Source of the DNA: Deltaproteobacteria bacterium
GTDB taxonomy: Bacteria; Myxococcota_A; UBA9160
Direction: 5' to 3'
DNA: 34,676 bases
Assembly: GCA_020849175.1 (NCBI GenBank)
Contig: JADLGR010000185.1
Span: forward strand, 1-34,676
The translations under genes were made by a program, and so were the position numbers. The notes beneath the pieces are model-generated. The model was not told the origin of the DNA, did not search any database, and saw nothing but the letters and a program-made list of their open reading frames with translations. Below, piece after piece: positions 1-7,529 of the stretch; position 1 is the stretch's first letter; every line of letters begins with the position of its first letter.

Positions 1-96
1 CTGACGGCCGCGGGCTTCTGGTGCGCGAGCGGCCGTACTCGCCACGGATCGTGGTAGTCTCGCGTGCGGCCGCAGCTCAGCGGCCAACCGCTGGGC
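1..96 (+). repeat. attC-like nested palindrome, left part cut by window edge
   Basis: Three nested inverted repeats share one centre. CGGCCGC (5-11) pairs with GCGGCCG (66-72). CGCGAG (24-29) pairs with CTCGCG (59-64). CCACG (42-46) pairs with CGTGG (50-54) around a GAT loop. CTGA (1-4) can also pair with TCAG (77-80), leaving a few unpaired bases on one side. The right end reads GCTGGGC (90-96), one base from the integron core-site pattern GTTRRRY, and the methyltransferase ATG follows ten bases later. This is the usual geometry of an attC site upstream of a gene cassette. The left core site would lie outside the window. I saw no integrase gene, so the attC reading is an inference from structure. 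Confidence 0.45.
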
Positions 97-105
97 GGCG
101 GACCG

Positions 106-831
106 ATGGAACTCTACGACTCGATCGGCCGAGGGTACGGCCAACGGCGGAGGCAGGACCCTCGGATCGCCGAGCGCATCGCTTGGGCCCTGGGGAGGTC
201 CGAGAGCGTCGTCAACGTCGGCGCAGGCACGGGCTCCTACGAGCCGCGCGACCGAAAGCTCATCGCGGTAGAGCCATCCATGGTCATGATTCGTCAGCGT
301 CCACCCGAGGCGTCGCCAGCGGTGCGTGCTTCGGCGACCAATCTGCCATTTCGTGACGAGAGCTTCGACGCGGCACTTGCGGTTCTCACACTCCACCATT
401 GGCCCGACCTCTCGCGCGGCATCGACGAACTGCGGCGCGCTGCTCGGAGAACCGTGGTCATTCTCACCTTCGACACGTCCGTGGGTGGCTTCTGGCTCAC
501 GGACTACTTCCCCGAGATTCTGGAGGTGGATCACCGTACGATGCCGGCTCTGTCGGCGATTCAGCGCTGTCTTGGCACGTCGGAGGTCTTCGATGTTCCC
601 GTTCCGTACGACTGTACGGACGGATTCCTCGGAGCGTACTGGCGGCGCCCGCATGCGTATCTCGACGCCGGCGTTCGCTCGGCGATCTCCGTCTTCTCCC
701 GAATTGGAGATCTCGCACCCGGCCTCTCCAGGCTTCGAGCCGATCTGGAATCAGGTGCTTGGCACCGCCGATATGGCCGCGTTCTCGATCGCTCTGAGCT
801 CGATCTGGGATATCGGCTGGTCGTTGCCTAG
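106..831 (+). CDS. class I SAM-dependent methyltransferase
   Basis: This is a soluble 241-residue methyltransferase of the Rossmann class. The S-adenosylmethionine-binding motif I is VVNVGAGTGSYEP at about residues 34-46. An acidic motif II follows (LIAVEPS), then ATNLPFRDESFDAA and AVLTLHHWPDL, which are typical of small-molecule methyltransferases of the UbiE/Methyltransf_11 type. The ATG at 106 (MELYDSIGRGYG) is preferred over the ORF-track start at 64 because family homology begins there and the preceding 14 codons lie in a palindromic element. The acceptor substrate cannot be told. The gene is flanked by attC-like elements on both sides, looks less GC-rich than its neighbours, and has no operon partner, so it may be an acquired cassette gene. 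Confidence 0.8.
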   Translation: MELYDSIGRGYGQRRRQDPRIAERIAWALGRSESVVNVGAGTGSYEPRDRKLIAVEPSMVMIRQRPPEASPAVRASATNLPFRDESFDAALAVLTLHHWPDLSRGIDELRRAARRTVVILTFDTSVGGFWLTDYFPEILEVDHRTMPALSAIQRCLGTSEVFDVPVPYDCTDGFLGAYWRRPHAYLDAGVRSAISVFSRIGDLAPGLSRLRADLESGAWHRRYGRVLDRSELDLGYRLVVA

Positions 832-843
832 TCGGAGACCGCC

Positions 844-908
844 GCACGACAAGGCGCTGCAGCTGACCGCCAAGGGCCGCGCTCCGCCCAGCCGCGGTAG
901 CGTCTGGC
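844..908 (+). repeat. attC-like element after the methyltransferase stop
   Basis: Twelve bases after the TAG stop comes GCACGAC-AAGG-CGCTGCAGC-TGACCGCC. As I recall it, this resembles the left half (R''-spacer-L'') of many environmental integron attC sites. About 50 bases on, GTCTGGC (902-908) could be a decayed right core site (consensus GTTRRRY, two mismatches). The pairing between the two halves is poor, so the element is degenerate or only superficially similar. Read in one frame it encodes KALQLTAKGR, a string I recall recurring in spurious ORFs of environmental genomes, which would fit a dispersed repeat. Confidence 0.35.
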
Positions 909-1002
909 GTCGAACGTCGGCGCTCCGGGCAGCCGTGGCGGCGGCCCGTCCGGCTTGCTCCTCTACTGGCCGCCTGCGACGTTCTTCCTCCCGGAGGTCT
1001 CC

Positions 1003-2010
1003 ATGGCGACGCGACTCGAGAGCTGGAAGAGCGTGCTCACGACCCAGAACCTGCCCGAGGGGCAGGCGATGGACGTCGTGTCCAAGTGGCTGCTCATCAT
1101 CCGCGCGAGCGTCTTTCCGATGACGATCACGTCGGCCGCGATCGGCGGGCTGCTGGCGGTGGCGGGGCCGACTCCGGCGAGTGCGAACTGGCTCCATTTC
1201 GCCGCGGCGATGGTCGGGCTCGTGCTCGCCCACGCGGCCAACAACATGATCAACGATTACTTCGACACCGTCGGCGGCGTCGACACCGAGAGCTACGTGC
1301 GCGGGCAGTACGCGCCGCATCCGATCCTCTCGGGGCTGGTGTCGAAGGGGGGCCTTCTCGCGGTCATCGCGGTCGTGAACCTCCTCGACCTCGGCATCCT
1401 CGTCTGGCTCACGCAGGAGCGCGGTCCGTGGGTCGTGGTCTTCGCGCTGCTCGGGCTGTTCATCAGCGTCTTCTACGTGGCGCCGCCTCTCCAGCTCAAG
1501 CACCACGGCTGGGGAGAGCCGGGCGTCGCGATCGTGTGGGGGCCGCTCATGATCGCCGGCACCTACTTCGTGACGACCGGAACGCTCCACCCGTGGGTGT
1601 TCGTCGCGAGCCTTCCCTACGCAATCCTCGTGACGACGGTCCTCGTCGGAAAACACATCGACAAGCACGATGCCGACCGTGCGAAGGGCATCCACACGCT
1701 GCCGGTGATCCTCGGCGCCGATCGCGCGCGCTTCCTCAATCAGTTTCTGATGGTGTCGTTCTTCGTCCTCGTGCTGTGCCTCGTGCTCACGGGGACGCTC
1801 GGCGTCTGGACACTCGCCGTCTTTGCGGCTGCGCCGAAGCTGCGCGGCCTGCTCCGCGTCCAGGGCTCGCCGCCTCCTGCGCAGAAGCCCGAGAACTACC
1901 CCCTGTGGCCACTGTGGTACGTGGCGTGGGCCTTCGTCTTCACGCGCCTTTGCGGCGCGCTCTTCGTTCTCGGCCTCGTGGCGAACGCGATCTATCCGGT
2001 GTTCCTGTAG
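1003..2010 (+). CDS. UbiA-family prenyltransferase (MenA-like)
   Basis: This is an integral membrane enzyme of 335 residues that should transfer a polyprenyl chain from its diphosphate to an aromatic acceptor. The first Asp-rich metal/diphosphate site is NNMINDYFDTVGGVD at residues 80-94, close to the NDYFD...GVD form of MenA. The second is KHIDKHDADRAKG at 217-229. Hydrophobic segments fill the rest (for example LVWLTQER flanked by membrane helices, and VSFFVLVLCLVLTGTLGVWT). The ATG at 1003 is chosen over the track start at 955 because GGAGG lies five bases upstream and the first 16 codons of the long ORF look like leader. No other quinone-pathway gene is adjacent, so menaquinone, ubiquinone-like or lipid prenylation all remain possible. 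Confidence 0.85.
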   Translation: MATRLESWKSVLTTQNLPEGQAMDVVSKWLLIIRASVFPMTITSAAIGGLLAVAGPTPASANWLHFAAAMVGLVLAHAANNMINDYFDTVGGVDTESYVRGQYAPHPILSGLVSKGGLLAVIAVVNLLDLGILVWLTQERGPWVVVFALLGLFISVFYVAPPLQLKHHGWGEPGVAIVWGPLMIAGTYFVTTGTLHPWVFVASLPYAILVTTVLVGKHIDKHDADRAKGIHTLPVILGADRARFLNQFLMVSFFVLVLCLVLTGTLGVWTLAVFAAAPKLRGLLRVQGSPPPAQKPENYPLWPLWYVAWAFVFTRLCGALFVLGLVANAIYPVFL

Positions 2011-2022
2011 CGAGCGCACGAA

Positions 2023-2035
2023 GCCCGCACCGGGC
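2023..2035. terminator. small hairpin between convergent genes
   Basis: GCCCG-CAC-CGGGC forms a perfect five-base stem in the 51-base gap between the convergent prenyltransferase and glpD genes. It has no T-run on either side, so it is at best a weak or factor-assisted bidirectional terminator. Confidence 0.25.
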
Positions 2036-2061
2036 ACCGAACGGTCGGGATTCGCCGCGGC

Positions 2062-3633
2062 CTACTCGACCGGCGGAAGATACGCGCCCGCGAGCTCGAC
2101 GAAGGCGTCGAGCTGCGCCTTCGCGAAAGTCGCGTCGCGGCCGAGCTCTTCTGCGAGGATCGCCGCGGCGCGCGGTGCGGCCTCGATGGCCGCACGCGCG
2201 TCGAGGACGAGGCTCCGCGTTCGCCGCGAGAGAAGGTCCTCGAGGCTGCGTGCGAGCTCGTGACGGACGGCCCAGCGGAGCTGGCCGCACAGATAGGGAA
2301 GCCGCGGGTGCAGCCGCTCGCGGTGCGCGGGATGCGAGTCGAGAAAGGCGCCGACGCGCGCCGCATCGCTTCCGTACATCCGCATCCAGCCCTCGGTCGG
2401 AAGAGCCGGATCGCTCGGCGCGAGCCAGCCGTGCAGCCGCAGGTCTTCGGTCACGCACTTTCTCACCGAAAGGCCGCCGACCGTCACCGCGTCGTCGACG
2501 GCGTCCTCGGCCATCTTGCGATAGGTGGTCCACTTGCCGCCCATCAGCGAGACGAGACCCGTGCGCGAGATCTCGACCACGTGCTCGCGCGAGATCTTCT
2601 TGCTCTCGAGCGTGCCGCCCATTCGAACCAGAGGGCGCTGCCCGGCGAAGACGCTCAGGATGTCGTGCGGACGTGGGTCGCGCTCCATGTAGTACGCGGC
2701 GTTGCGGAGGATGAAGTCGATCTCGTCGCGCCGCGGTCGTGGCTCGAGCTCGGGCGCCTTCATTTCGACGTCGGTCGTTCCGACGAGCGCACGGTCGTGC
2801 CATGGGATCACGAACAGGACACGGCCGTCGTCGGTCTTCGGCACCATGATCGCCGTGTCACACGCGAGAAACGACGAAGGGAGGACGAGGTGGACGCCCT
2901 GGCTCGGCGCGACGACTGACTCGGCAGTGGCTTCGTCCATGCGGCGAATGGCGTCGGCGAAGATCCCGGTCGCGTTCACGACGACGCGCGCACGCACCTC
3001 GACCTCGTCGCCGGTCTCGACGTCGCGGGCGCGAACGCCACGAACGAGGCCATCCTCCTTGACGAGGCCCGTGACGCGCACGTAGTTGAGGACCGTCGCT
3101 CCATGGTCGGCCGCCGTCTGCGCGAGGCAGATCGCGAGGCGCGCGTCGTCGAACTGCGCGTCGTGGTACACGACGCCGCCGAGGAGCTGATCCTTCTGGA
3201 GATTCGGAATGCGCTGGACCGTCTCGTCGTAGTCGAGAAGACGCGAGGGACCGAGGTTCAGCGACTGCGCGAGCACATCGTAGACCTTGAGGCCGACCCC
3301 GTAGAAGGGCCCTTCCCACCAGCGGTAGCGCGGCACGAGGAACGCAAGGGGGTGGACGAGATGCGGCGCGTTGAGGCACAGCAGGCCGCGCTCGCGAAGC
3401 GCCTCGAGCACGAGGCCGATGTTGCCCTGCTGGAGGTAGCGAACGCCGCCGTGGACGAGCTTGGTGCTCCGGCTCGACGTGCCCTTCGCAAAGTCGTCCT
3501 GCTCGAGCAGGAGCGTCCGGTAGCCACGCGTCTGCGCATCGACGGCCACACCGAGGCCGCTCGCGCCGCCACCGATGGCGATGAGGTCGAACTCACCGCT
3601 CGCGAGCGAGCGGAGCATCTCGCGCCGGTCCAT
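2062..3633 (-). CDS. glpD: FAD-dependent glycerol-3-phosphate dehydrogenase
   Basis: This 523-residue enzyme should oxidise sn-glycerol-3-phosphate to dihydroxyacetone phosphate and pass electrons to the quinone pool at the inner membrane. The N-terminal FAD site is DLIAIGGGASGLG (residues 16-28). It is followed by the family signature GTSSRSTKLVHGGVRYL (51-67) and the substrate-domain strings LFVIPWHDRALVGTTD and LMGGKWTTYRKMAEDA. The C-terminal DAO_C domain (from about residue 390) is complete, and the length is close to the 501 residues of E. coli GlpD. The ATG is preceded by GGAGGGG. No glpK or glpF lies next to it. A second, more divergent member of the family is encoded at 29349-31031. 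Confidence 0.93.
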   Translation of the reverse strand: MDRREMLRSLASGEFDLIAIGGGASGLGVAVDAQTRGYRTLLLEQDDFAKGTSSRSTKLVHGGVRYLQQGNIGLVLEALRERGLLCLNAPHLVHPLAFLVPRYRWWEGPFYGVGLKVYDVLAQSLNLGPSRLLDYDETVQRIPNLQKDQLLGGVVYHDAQFDDARLAICLAQTAADHGATVLNYVRVTGLVKEDGLVRGVRARDVETGDEVEVRARVVVNATGIFADAIRRMDEATAESVVAPSQGVHLVLPSSFLACDTAIMVPKTDDGRVLFVIPWHDRALVGTTDVEMKAPELEPRPRRDEIDFILRNAAYYMERDPRPHDILSVFAGQRPLVRMGGTLESKKISREHVVEISRTGLVSLMGGKWTTYRKMAEDAVDDAVTVGGLSVRKCVTEDLRLHGWLAPSDPALPTEGWMRMYGSDAARVGAFLDSHPAHRERLHPRLPYLCGQLRWAVRHELARSLEDLLSRRTRSLVLDARAAIEAAPRAAAILAEELGRDATFAKAQLDAFVELAGAYLPPVE

Positions 3634-3740
3634 GCTCCCCTCCGCCGGGCACGCGCAAGCTGCGCCGGCGCCGGCACGACCGGCCGCGCCTCACGCCGCC
3701 GAAGCCCCAGTGTAACGGCGGCGCGAGCGGGCGCCGCGGG

Positions 3741-3776
3741 GTTCGACGCGTGGTTCGACGCGGGCTTCGACGCGAG
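3741..3776. repeat. three tandem 12-base repeats in glpD upstream gap
   Basis: The unit (G/C)TTCGACGCGNG occurs three times head to tail, at 3741, 3753 and 3765, in the 159-base gap between the acylase stop and the glpD start. On the minus strand this reads as three direct copies of CGCGTCGAA. It lies upstream of a possible -10 (TACACT) for glpD. Nothing else recognisable was seen in this gap. Confidence 0.6.
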
Positions 3777-3792
3777 GAAATGGACGCGCGGG

Positions 3793-6681
3793 CTACTGGG
3801 CCGGCTCGAAGCGCTCGACGGACCACGTCCGGCTCTCGAATTCGGCCGGCAGCATCGTGACCGGGTGCTGGTCGGCCGTGAGCCACGCTCCGAGCTGCGA
3901 GGCCGCGAGCGGGTGCCCGGGGACACCCGACGAGCCGCCGGCGATGACGTTGAAGCCGGAGACGCGCGCGCTTTCGATCCGCGACGCTCCGGCCGCGCCC
4001 GCGTAGCGGCGAACCGGGCCGCCGCCGAAGCGGAACGACGTCTCGCGATCGCCGCGCGCATTGAAGCCCGACGCGTTCACCACTTCGTAGCCGCCGTCGC
4101 GGGCGAGCCCCGGAAGGCCGGGCGCAACATCGGCGAACCCGGCCGCGGGCGGAAGCGAGAAGGCTCCGCCGAGCCGGTGGTCGAACGTGATGCGGTGGAG
4201 CTTCCCCCAGCGGTAGTCGTCCTGATTCGTGGAACGCTCGAACGCCGTCTTGAAGTCGTCGCCCGCGAGCGCGTCGAGCGCCTCGCGCAGCGCGACGAGG
4301 ATCGCGACGTCACGCCGATCGGCGGCCGCGAGAGCGCTGGGCTCAGGGAAGAAATCGACGCCCGAGGCGCCGACTCCCGTGAACGGCTGCTGTGCGAGCA
4401 GGTGAATCAGGGCCTTGAGCGCGTCTCCACCCCCCGTCGCCGGGACACCGACGCGCACGAGCGTCGCGTCGATCGTTCGCTTGATGAGCTTCGCGCGCCA
4501 CACGTTCTCGATCGTCGCAGCGACGCTCGCCGCGGCCTCTCGCTCAGAGACGAAGGGCATTCGCTCGCCGTACAGATGTCCGGCGTCGTAGCCCTCGACG
4601 AGGCCCGTCGGCGTGGTGTAGTCCCACGCAGCGAGCCGAGCAGCCGCTTCGATGACGCGCGCGTCGGCGGCGAGCTCGGTCAGCTCCGCCGGCGCGCCCG
4701 AACGCTGCGCGTTCGCGAACGCGGCGAGAAGGTGGGGCGTCAGGAGCTCGGCCTCGAGCGGCTGCGTGTTGCCCTGCATCCGGCGCAGCTCGGTGAGCGA
4801 GATCTTGCCGCCGCCCGCGAGCTTCTCGCGAACGAGACGCGTGATCCTTCCGGCGCGAAGGCCGTCGGCGTAGCCACCGTTCAGGTAGTAGATCGCGGAC
4901 GGCTTTCCCGGCCGCCGCTGGTTCAGGACGTCGTTGTCGAGACTCGTCCCGGCCGGGTCGTTGTTCGCGTTCACGAAGAAGCCGCTGGCGGGATTGACCG
5001 TCTGCGGCATCTCGGCATCGGGCAGCACCGCGAACGGGATGCTCTGGCCCTGCGTGCGCGCCGGGTCCGGGACCCAGTTGCTGGGCCCCGAGCCGTCGCG
5101 GACGAAGAAGGGCGGGAGTCCAGCCACCGCCCCCTCTTCGAGATCGCGACGCAGCGGCAGCTCGGCGCTCGCGAAGTACGCGAGGTTGCCGTCGGAGTCG
5201 GCATACCCCCAGTTCTGGCTTCCCACGTCGAAGTGCGAGAGCCCTTCGCGGAACTCGGCGAGATTTCGCGCGCGCGCCCAGCGCAGGAAGGTCTGCACCT
5301 CGCCCGTTCCGTGGAAGCCCGCGTACTGGAGCACGAGGACGTTCGTCTCGGGGACGGCGCCGACGAAGAAGCCGGGGTCGTCGGCGTCGACGATCGGCCC
5401 GAAGCTGCGGAACGGGACGGTGAGGATCAGCGAACGGTCGAGCGACACGTTCGCGTTCACGACGTCGTCGAGAACCGAGTTCCCGATCTGATTCACGAAG
5501 TACGTGCCGATCTGCACCTCGACCGGATGGAGCTGGCCTTCGCTCTCGATGCAGAACGTCGCCGCGCAGCCGGGACCGCCGCGGACGATGCGGTCGCGGA
5601 ACAGGTCCGTCACGTCCATCGGGTTCGTCGTCGAGCCCCACGTGATGCGCTCGTTCTGGCCCTGGATCACCGAGGGAACACCGGGGAAGGTCACGCCGCT
5701 CACGTTCATCACGCCGGCCACCGGGTCGGCGGTAACGACGAGGTGGTTCTCGTAGAAGGTCGACGGCCAATCGAGCCCGAGGTGCGGGTCGTTGGCGATC
5801 ATGGGAACGCCCGCCTCGCTCGCGGCGGCGGTGACGCCCCACTCGTTGCTGCCGACGAACGTGTCTCGGCGATCCATGGCGAGGGAGAGGAGCTTCGAAC
5901 TCGCGGCCTTCTCGCGGAAGCGGCGCGTGGCCTTCGCTGCGTCTGCCACGAAGCGGCGCTCGCGCTTCGCCGCGCTCGCCGTGAGGAAGGGAGCGCTGCC
6001 AGTCGCGTCGGGAACCGTCGCGGCGGGGTCGATCGGGGCGGCGCGGCGAACGTCCTCGAACAGCAGCTTGCGGCCGTCGAAGGGAGGCTGTGCCTTCGCA
6101 CCTGCCGCGACGTAGGCATCGAGCCTCTCGACGAGCCCCGCGTCGATCTCGAGCGAGAGGCTCGCCGAGATACCCTTGCCGATCGCGAGGGTGTCGACGG
6201 GGTTCCAGGGCCGCGCATGCGTCAGCTCGACCGCTGCGTACTCGGGCGGGAGGGGATTCGTGTCGAGCCAGCGGTTCACGCCCGCCGCGTAGGCGTCGAG
6301 AATCTCCTTCTCGCGGTCCGAGAGCAGCGCGTACGAACGCTCCGCCGCGCGGCGCAGGCCGACCGTGCGATTCTGGATGTCGCCATTGAGCGCTGACGGA
6401 CCGAGGATCTCCGCGAGATCCCCGCTCACCTCACGGCGGGTCACGTCCATCTGCCAGAAGCGGTCGCGCGCGTGGACGTAGCCCTGCACCCGGGCGAGGT
6501 CGAGATCGTTCTCGGCCGTGAGATGCGGAACGCCCAGCTGATCGGTCACGACTCGCACGGGTGCGCTGAGCTGCGGCATCGCGAGCGGCGTTCCCGGCGG
6601 CCCCGCGTAGGGCTGGCACTGGGATCCGGCGAGAGCGAGCGCTGCGACTCCGAGACCCGCGACGGCGACGCGCGCCCTCAG
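3793..6681 (-). CDS. secreted penicillin acylase family (Ntn-hydrolase) amidase
   Basis: This 962-residue exported protein belongs to the penicillin amidase family, which are N-terminal nucleophile hydrolases that cleave N-acyl amides such as beta-lactam side chains or acyl-homoserine lactones. Family features run along the chain: VPHLTAENDLDLARVQGYVHARDRFWQMD (51-79 region), a linker peptide, then FVGSNEW (275-281). There Ser278 would become the catalytic N-terminus of the beta subunit after self-cleavage. Further on are IANDPHLGLDWPS, GVPSVIQGQNERITWGSTTN and a typical C-terminal GGSSGVPGHP. No ATG, GTG or TTG precedes the signal-peptide region (RVAVAGLGVAALALAGSQC). The likely start is a CTG at 6681 that overlaps the stop of the upstream PEP-CTERM gene (CTGA) and has AGGAG six bases before it. 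Without that start, an ATG at about codon 35 would drop the signal peptide. The substrate is unknown. Confidence 0.88.
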   Translation of the reverse strand: MRARVAVAGLGVAALALAGSQCQPYAGPPGTPLAMPQLSAPVRVVTDQLGVPHLTAENDLDLARVQGYVHARDRFWQMDVTRREVSGDLAEILGPSALNGDIQNRTVGLRRAAERSYALLSDREKEILDAYAAGVNRWLDTNPLPPEYAAVELTHARPWNPVDTLAIGKGISASLSLEIDAGLVERLDAYVAAGAKAQPPFDGRKLLFEDVRRAAPIDPAATVPDATGSAPFLTASAAKRERRFVADAAKATRRFREKAASSKLLSLAMDRRDTFVGSNEWGVTAAASEAGVPMIANDPHLGLDWPSTFYENHLVVTADPVAGVMNVSGVTFPGVPSVIQGQNERITWGSTTNPMDVTDLFRDRIVRGGPGCAATFCIESEGQLHPVEVQIGTYFVNQIGNSVLDDVVNANVSLDRSLILTVPFRSFGPIVDADDPGFFVGAVPETNVLVLQYAGFHGTGEVQTFLRWARARNLAEFREGLSHFDVGSQNWGYADSDGNLAYFASAELPLRRDLEEGAVAGLPPFFVRDGSGPSNWVPDPARTQGQSIPFAVLPDAEMPQTVNPASGFFVNANNDPAGTSLDNDVLNQRRPGKPSAIYYLNGGYADGLRAGRITRLVREKLAGGGKISLTELRRMQGNTQPLEAELLTPHLLAAFANAQRSGAPAELTELAADARVIEAAARLAAWDYTTPTGLVEGYDAGHLYGERMPFVSEREAAASVAATIENVWRAKLIKRTIDATLVRVGVPATGGGDALKALIHLLAQQPFTGVGASGVDFFPEPSALAAADRRDVAILVALREALDALAGDDFKTAFERSTNQDDYRWGKLHRITFDHRLGGAFSLPPAAGFADVAPGLPGLARDGGYEVVNASGFNARGDRETSFRFGGGPVRRYAGAAGASRIESARVSGFNVIAGGSSGVPGHPLAASQLGAWLTADQHPVTMLPAEFESRTWSVERFEPAQ

Positions 6682-7391
6682 ACCTCGCTCCTGCGGCGAC
6701 CCGCGGCGAGTGCCGCGAGGCCCGCACCCGCGAGCACGAGCGTGCCGGGCTCCGGAACGAAGGTGATCGCAATGTTCGCGATTCCGAGCTGCACGTCGGC
6801 GAGCGAGCTCGCGTCGATGCCGAACGAATCGCCGATCAGGTCGGCCGCATCGGGCGTCACGAGCAGCCCGTAGCCGTCGATCTGGTAGCTCCCGTCGTTG
6901 TTCACGCAGGGGGGGAAGATGACCGGGAAGTTGCACAGCGTGAGCGTGGCGAGCGGAAGGTTCGGCACGACGAGGGCCGGCCCGACGCCGGGTGTCACCG
7001 TGGCGGTCGCGAAGAGCAGGAAGTCGACGCCGGTGGTGTCGATCACGAGGGTGTCGAGGTCGATCGTCGTCCCGGCCTGCGTGAGGGTCATGCCCTGATT
7101 GGCCTGGTGCTCGAGCGTCCCGTCGAGGAACGGCAGATCGAAGATCCCACCCGTGATCGTGAAGACGAGACGCCCCACGCCGTCGACCGGCGCGTTCGAC
7201 GAGAAGCCGATCCCGAGCGCGGCCAGCTCGTCGGTGCCGGTCACGGTCACGCGAGTGTCTCGGCCATTGACGGGCAACGGAGCTGCCGACGCGGCTCCGG
7301 CCAGACCCGTGAGAATCCAGCCCGCTGCCACCGCCACCGCTACCGCCCGGCTCTTCTGGAGACCATTCCTGATCCGCGTCGAGATGTGCAC
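6678..7391 (-). CDS. PEP-CTERM sorting-domain protein
   Basis: This exported protein of 237 residues has an N-terminal signal peptide (basic start, then AVAVAVAAGWILTGLAGA, cut near ASA-AP) and a beta-rich body of no recognised family. The C-terminal tripartite sorting signal starts VPEPGTLVLAGAGL at about residue 212, followed by a hydrophobic stretch and RRR. PEP-CTERM signals are processed by exosortases, usually in organisms that make an exopolysaccharide matrix, so this protein probably ends at the outer surface. GGAGG precedes the ATG. The stop overlaps the CTG start of the penicillin-acylase gene, so the two should be translated together. No exosortase gene lies in the window. Confidence 0.85.
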   Translation of the reverse strand: MHISTRIRNGLQKSRAVAVAVAAGWILTGLAGAASAAPLPVNGRDTRVTVTGTDELAALGIGFSSNAPVDGVGRLVFTITGGIFDLPFLDGTLEHQANQGMTLTQAGTTIDLDTLVIDTTGVDFLLFATATVTPGVGPALVVPNLPLATLTLCNFPVIFPPCVNNDGSYQIDGYGLLVTPDAADLIGDSFGIDASSLADVQLGIANIAITFVPEPGTLVLAGAGLAALAAGRRRSEV

Positions 7392-7529
7392 CGCTGCCTC
7401 CGTGATGGATGTCCCGTGGGTGGAAGTGGTCGCAGGGATCGAAATGTGTCAGGGAACGAGGGGCTTTCGTGCCACAATCGACGCCGCACGCCCACTTGAT
7501 CTGCGAGACCCGAGTGAGGGAGGACGGCC
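7392..7529. promoter_or_regulatory. divergent promoter region for the exported-hydrolase block
   Basis: This 138-base gap separates the leftward PEP-CTERM/acylase pair from the rightward ceramidase-like operon, so it must carry two outward promoters or their controls. I could not identify convincing -10/-35 pairs. Both genes have good ribosome-binding sites at its edges (GGAGGCAGCGGTGC before 7391, GGGAGGACGGCC before 7530). Confidence 0.5.

Noticed and set aside
3103-6396. 1097-codon open frame on the plus strand opposite the penicillin acylase and glpD genes
   Set aside because: Its protein is a low-complexity Arg/Glu/Ala-rich string with no family features and spans two real genes on the other strand. 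Long antisense frames are expected at this GC content.
7460-7490. TGGCAC on the minus strand as a sigma-54 promoter for the first PEP-CTERM gene
   Set aside because: The second half of the consensus (TTGC at the right spacing) is missing, and the only AAA+ regulator in the window lacks the sigma-54 contact loop.
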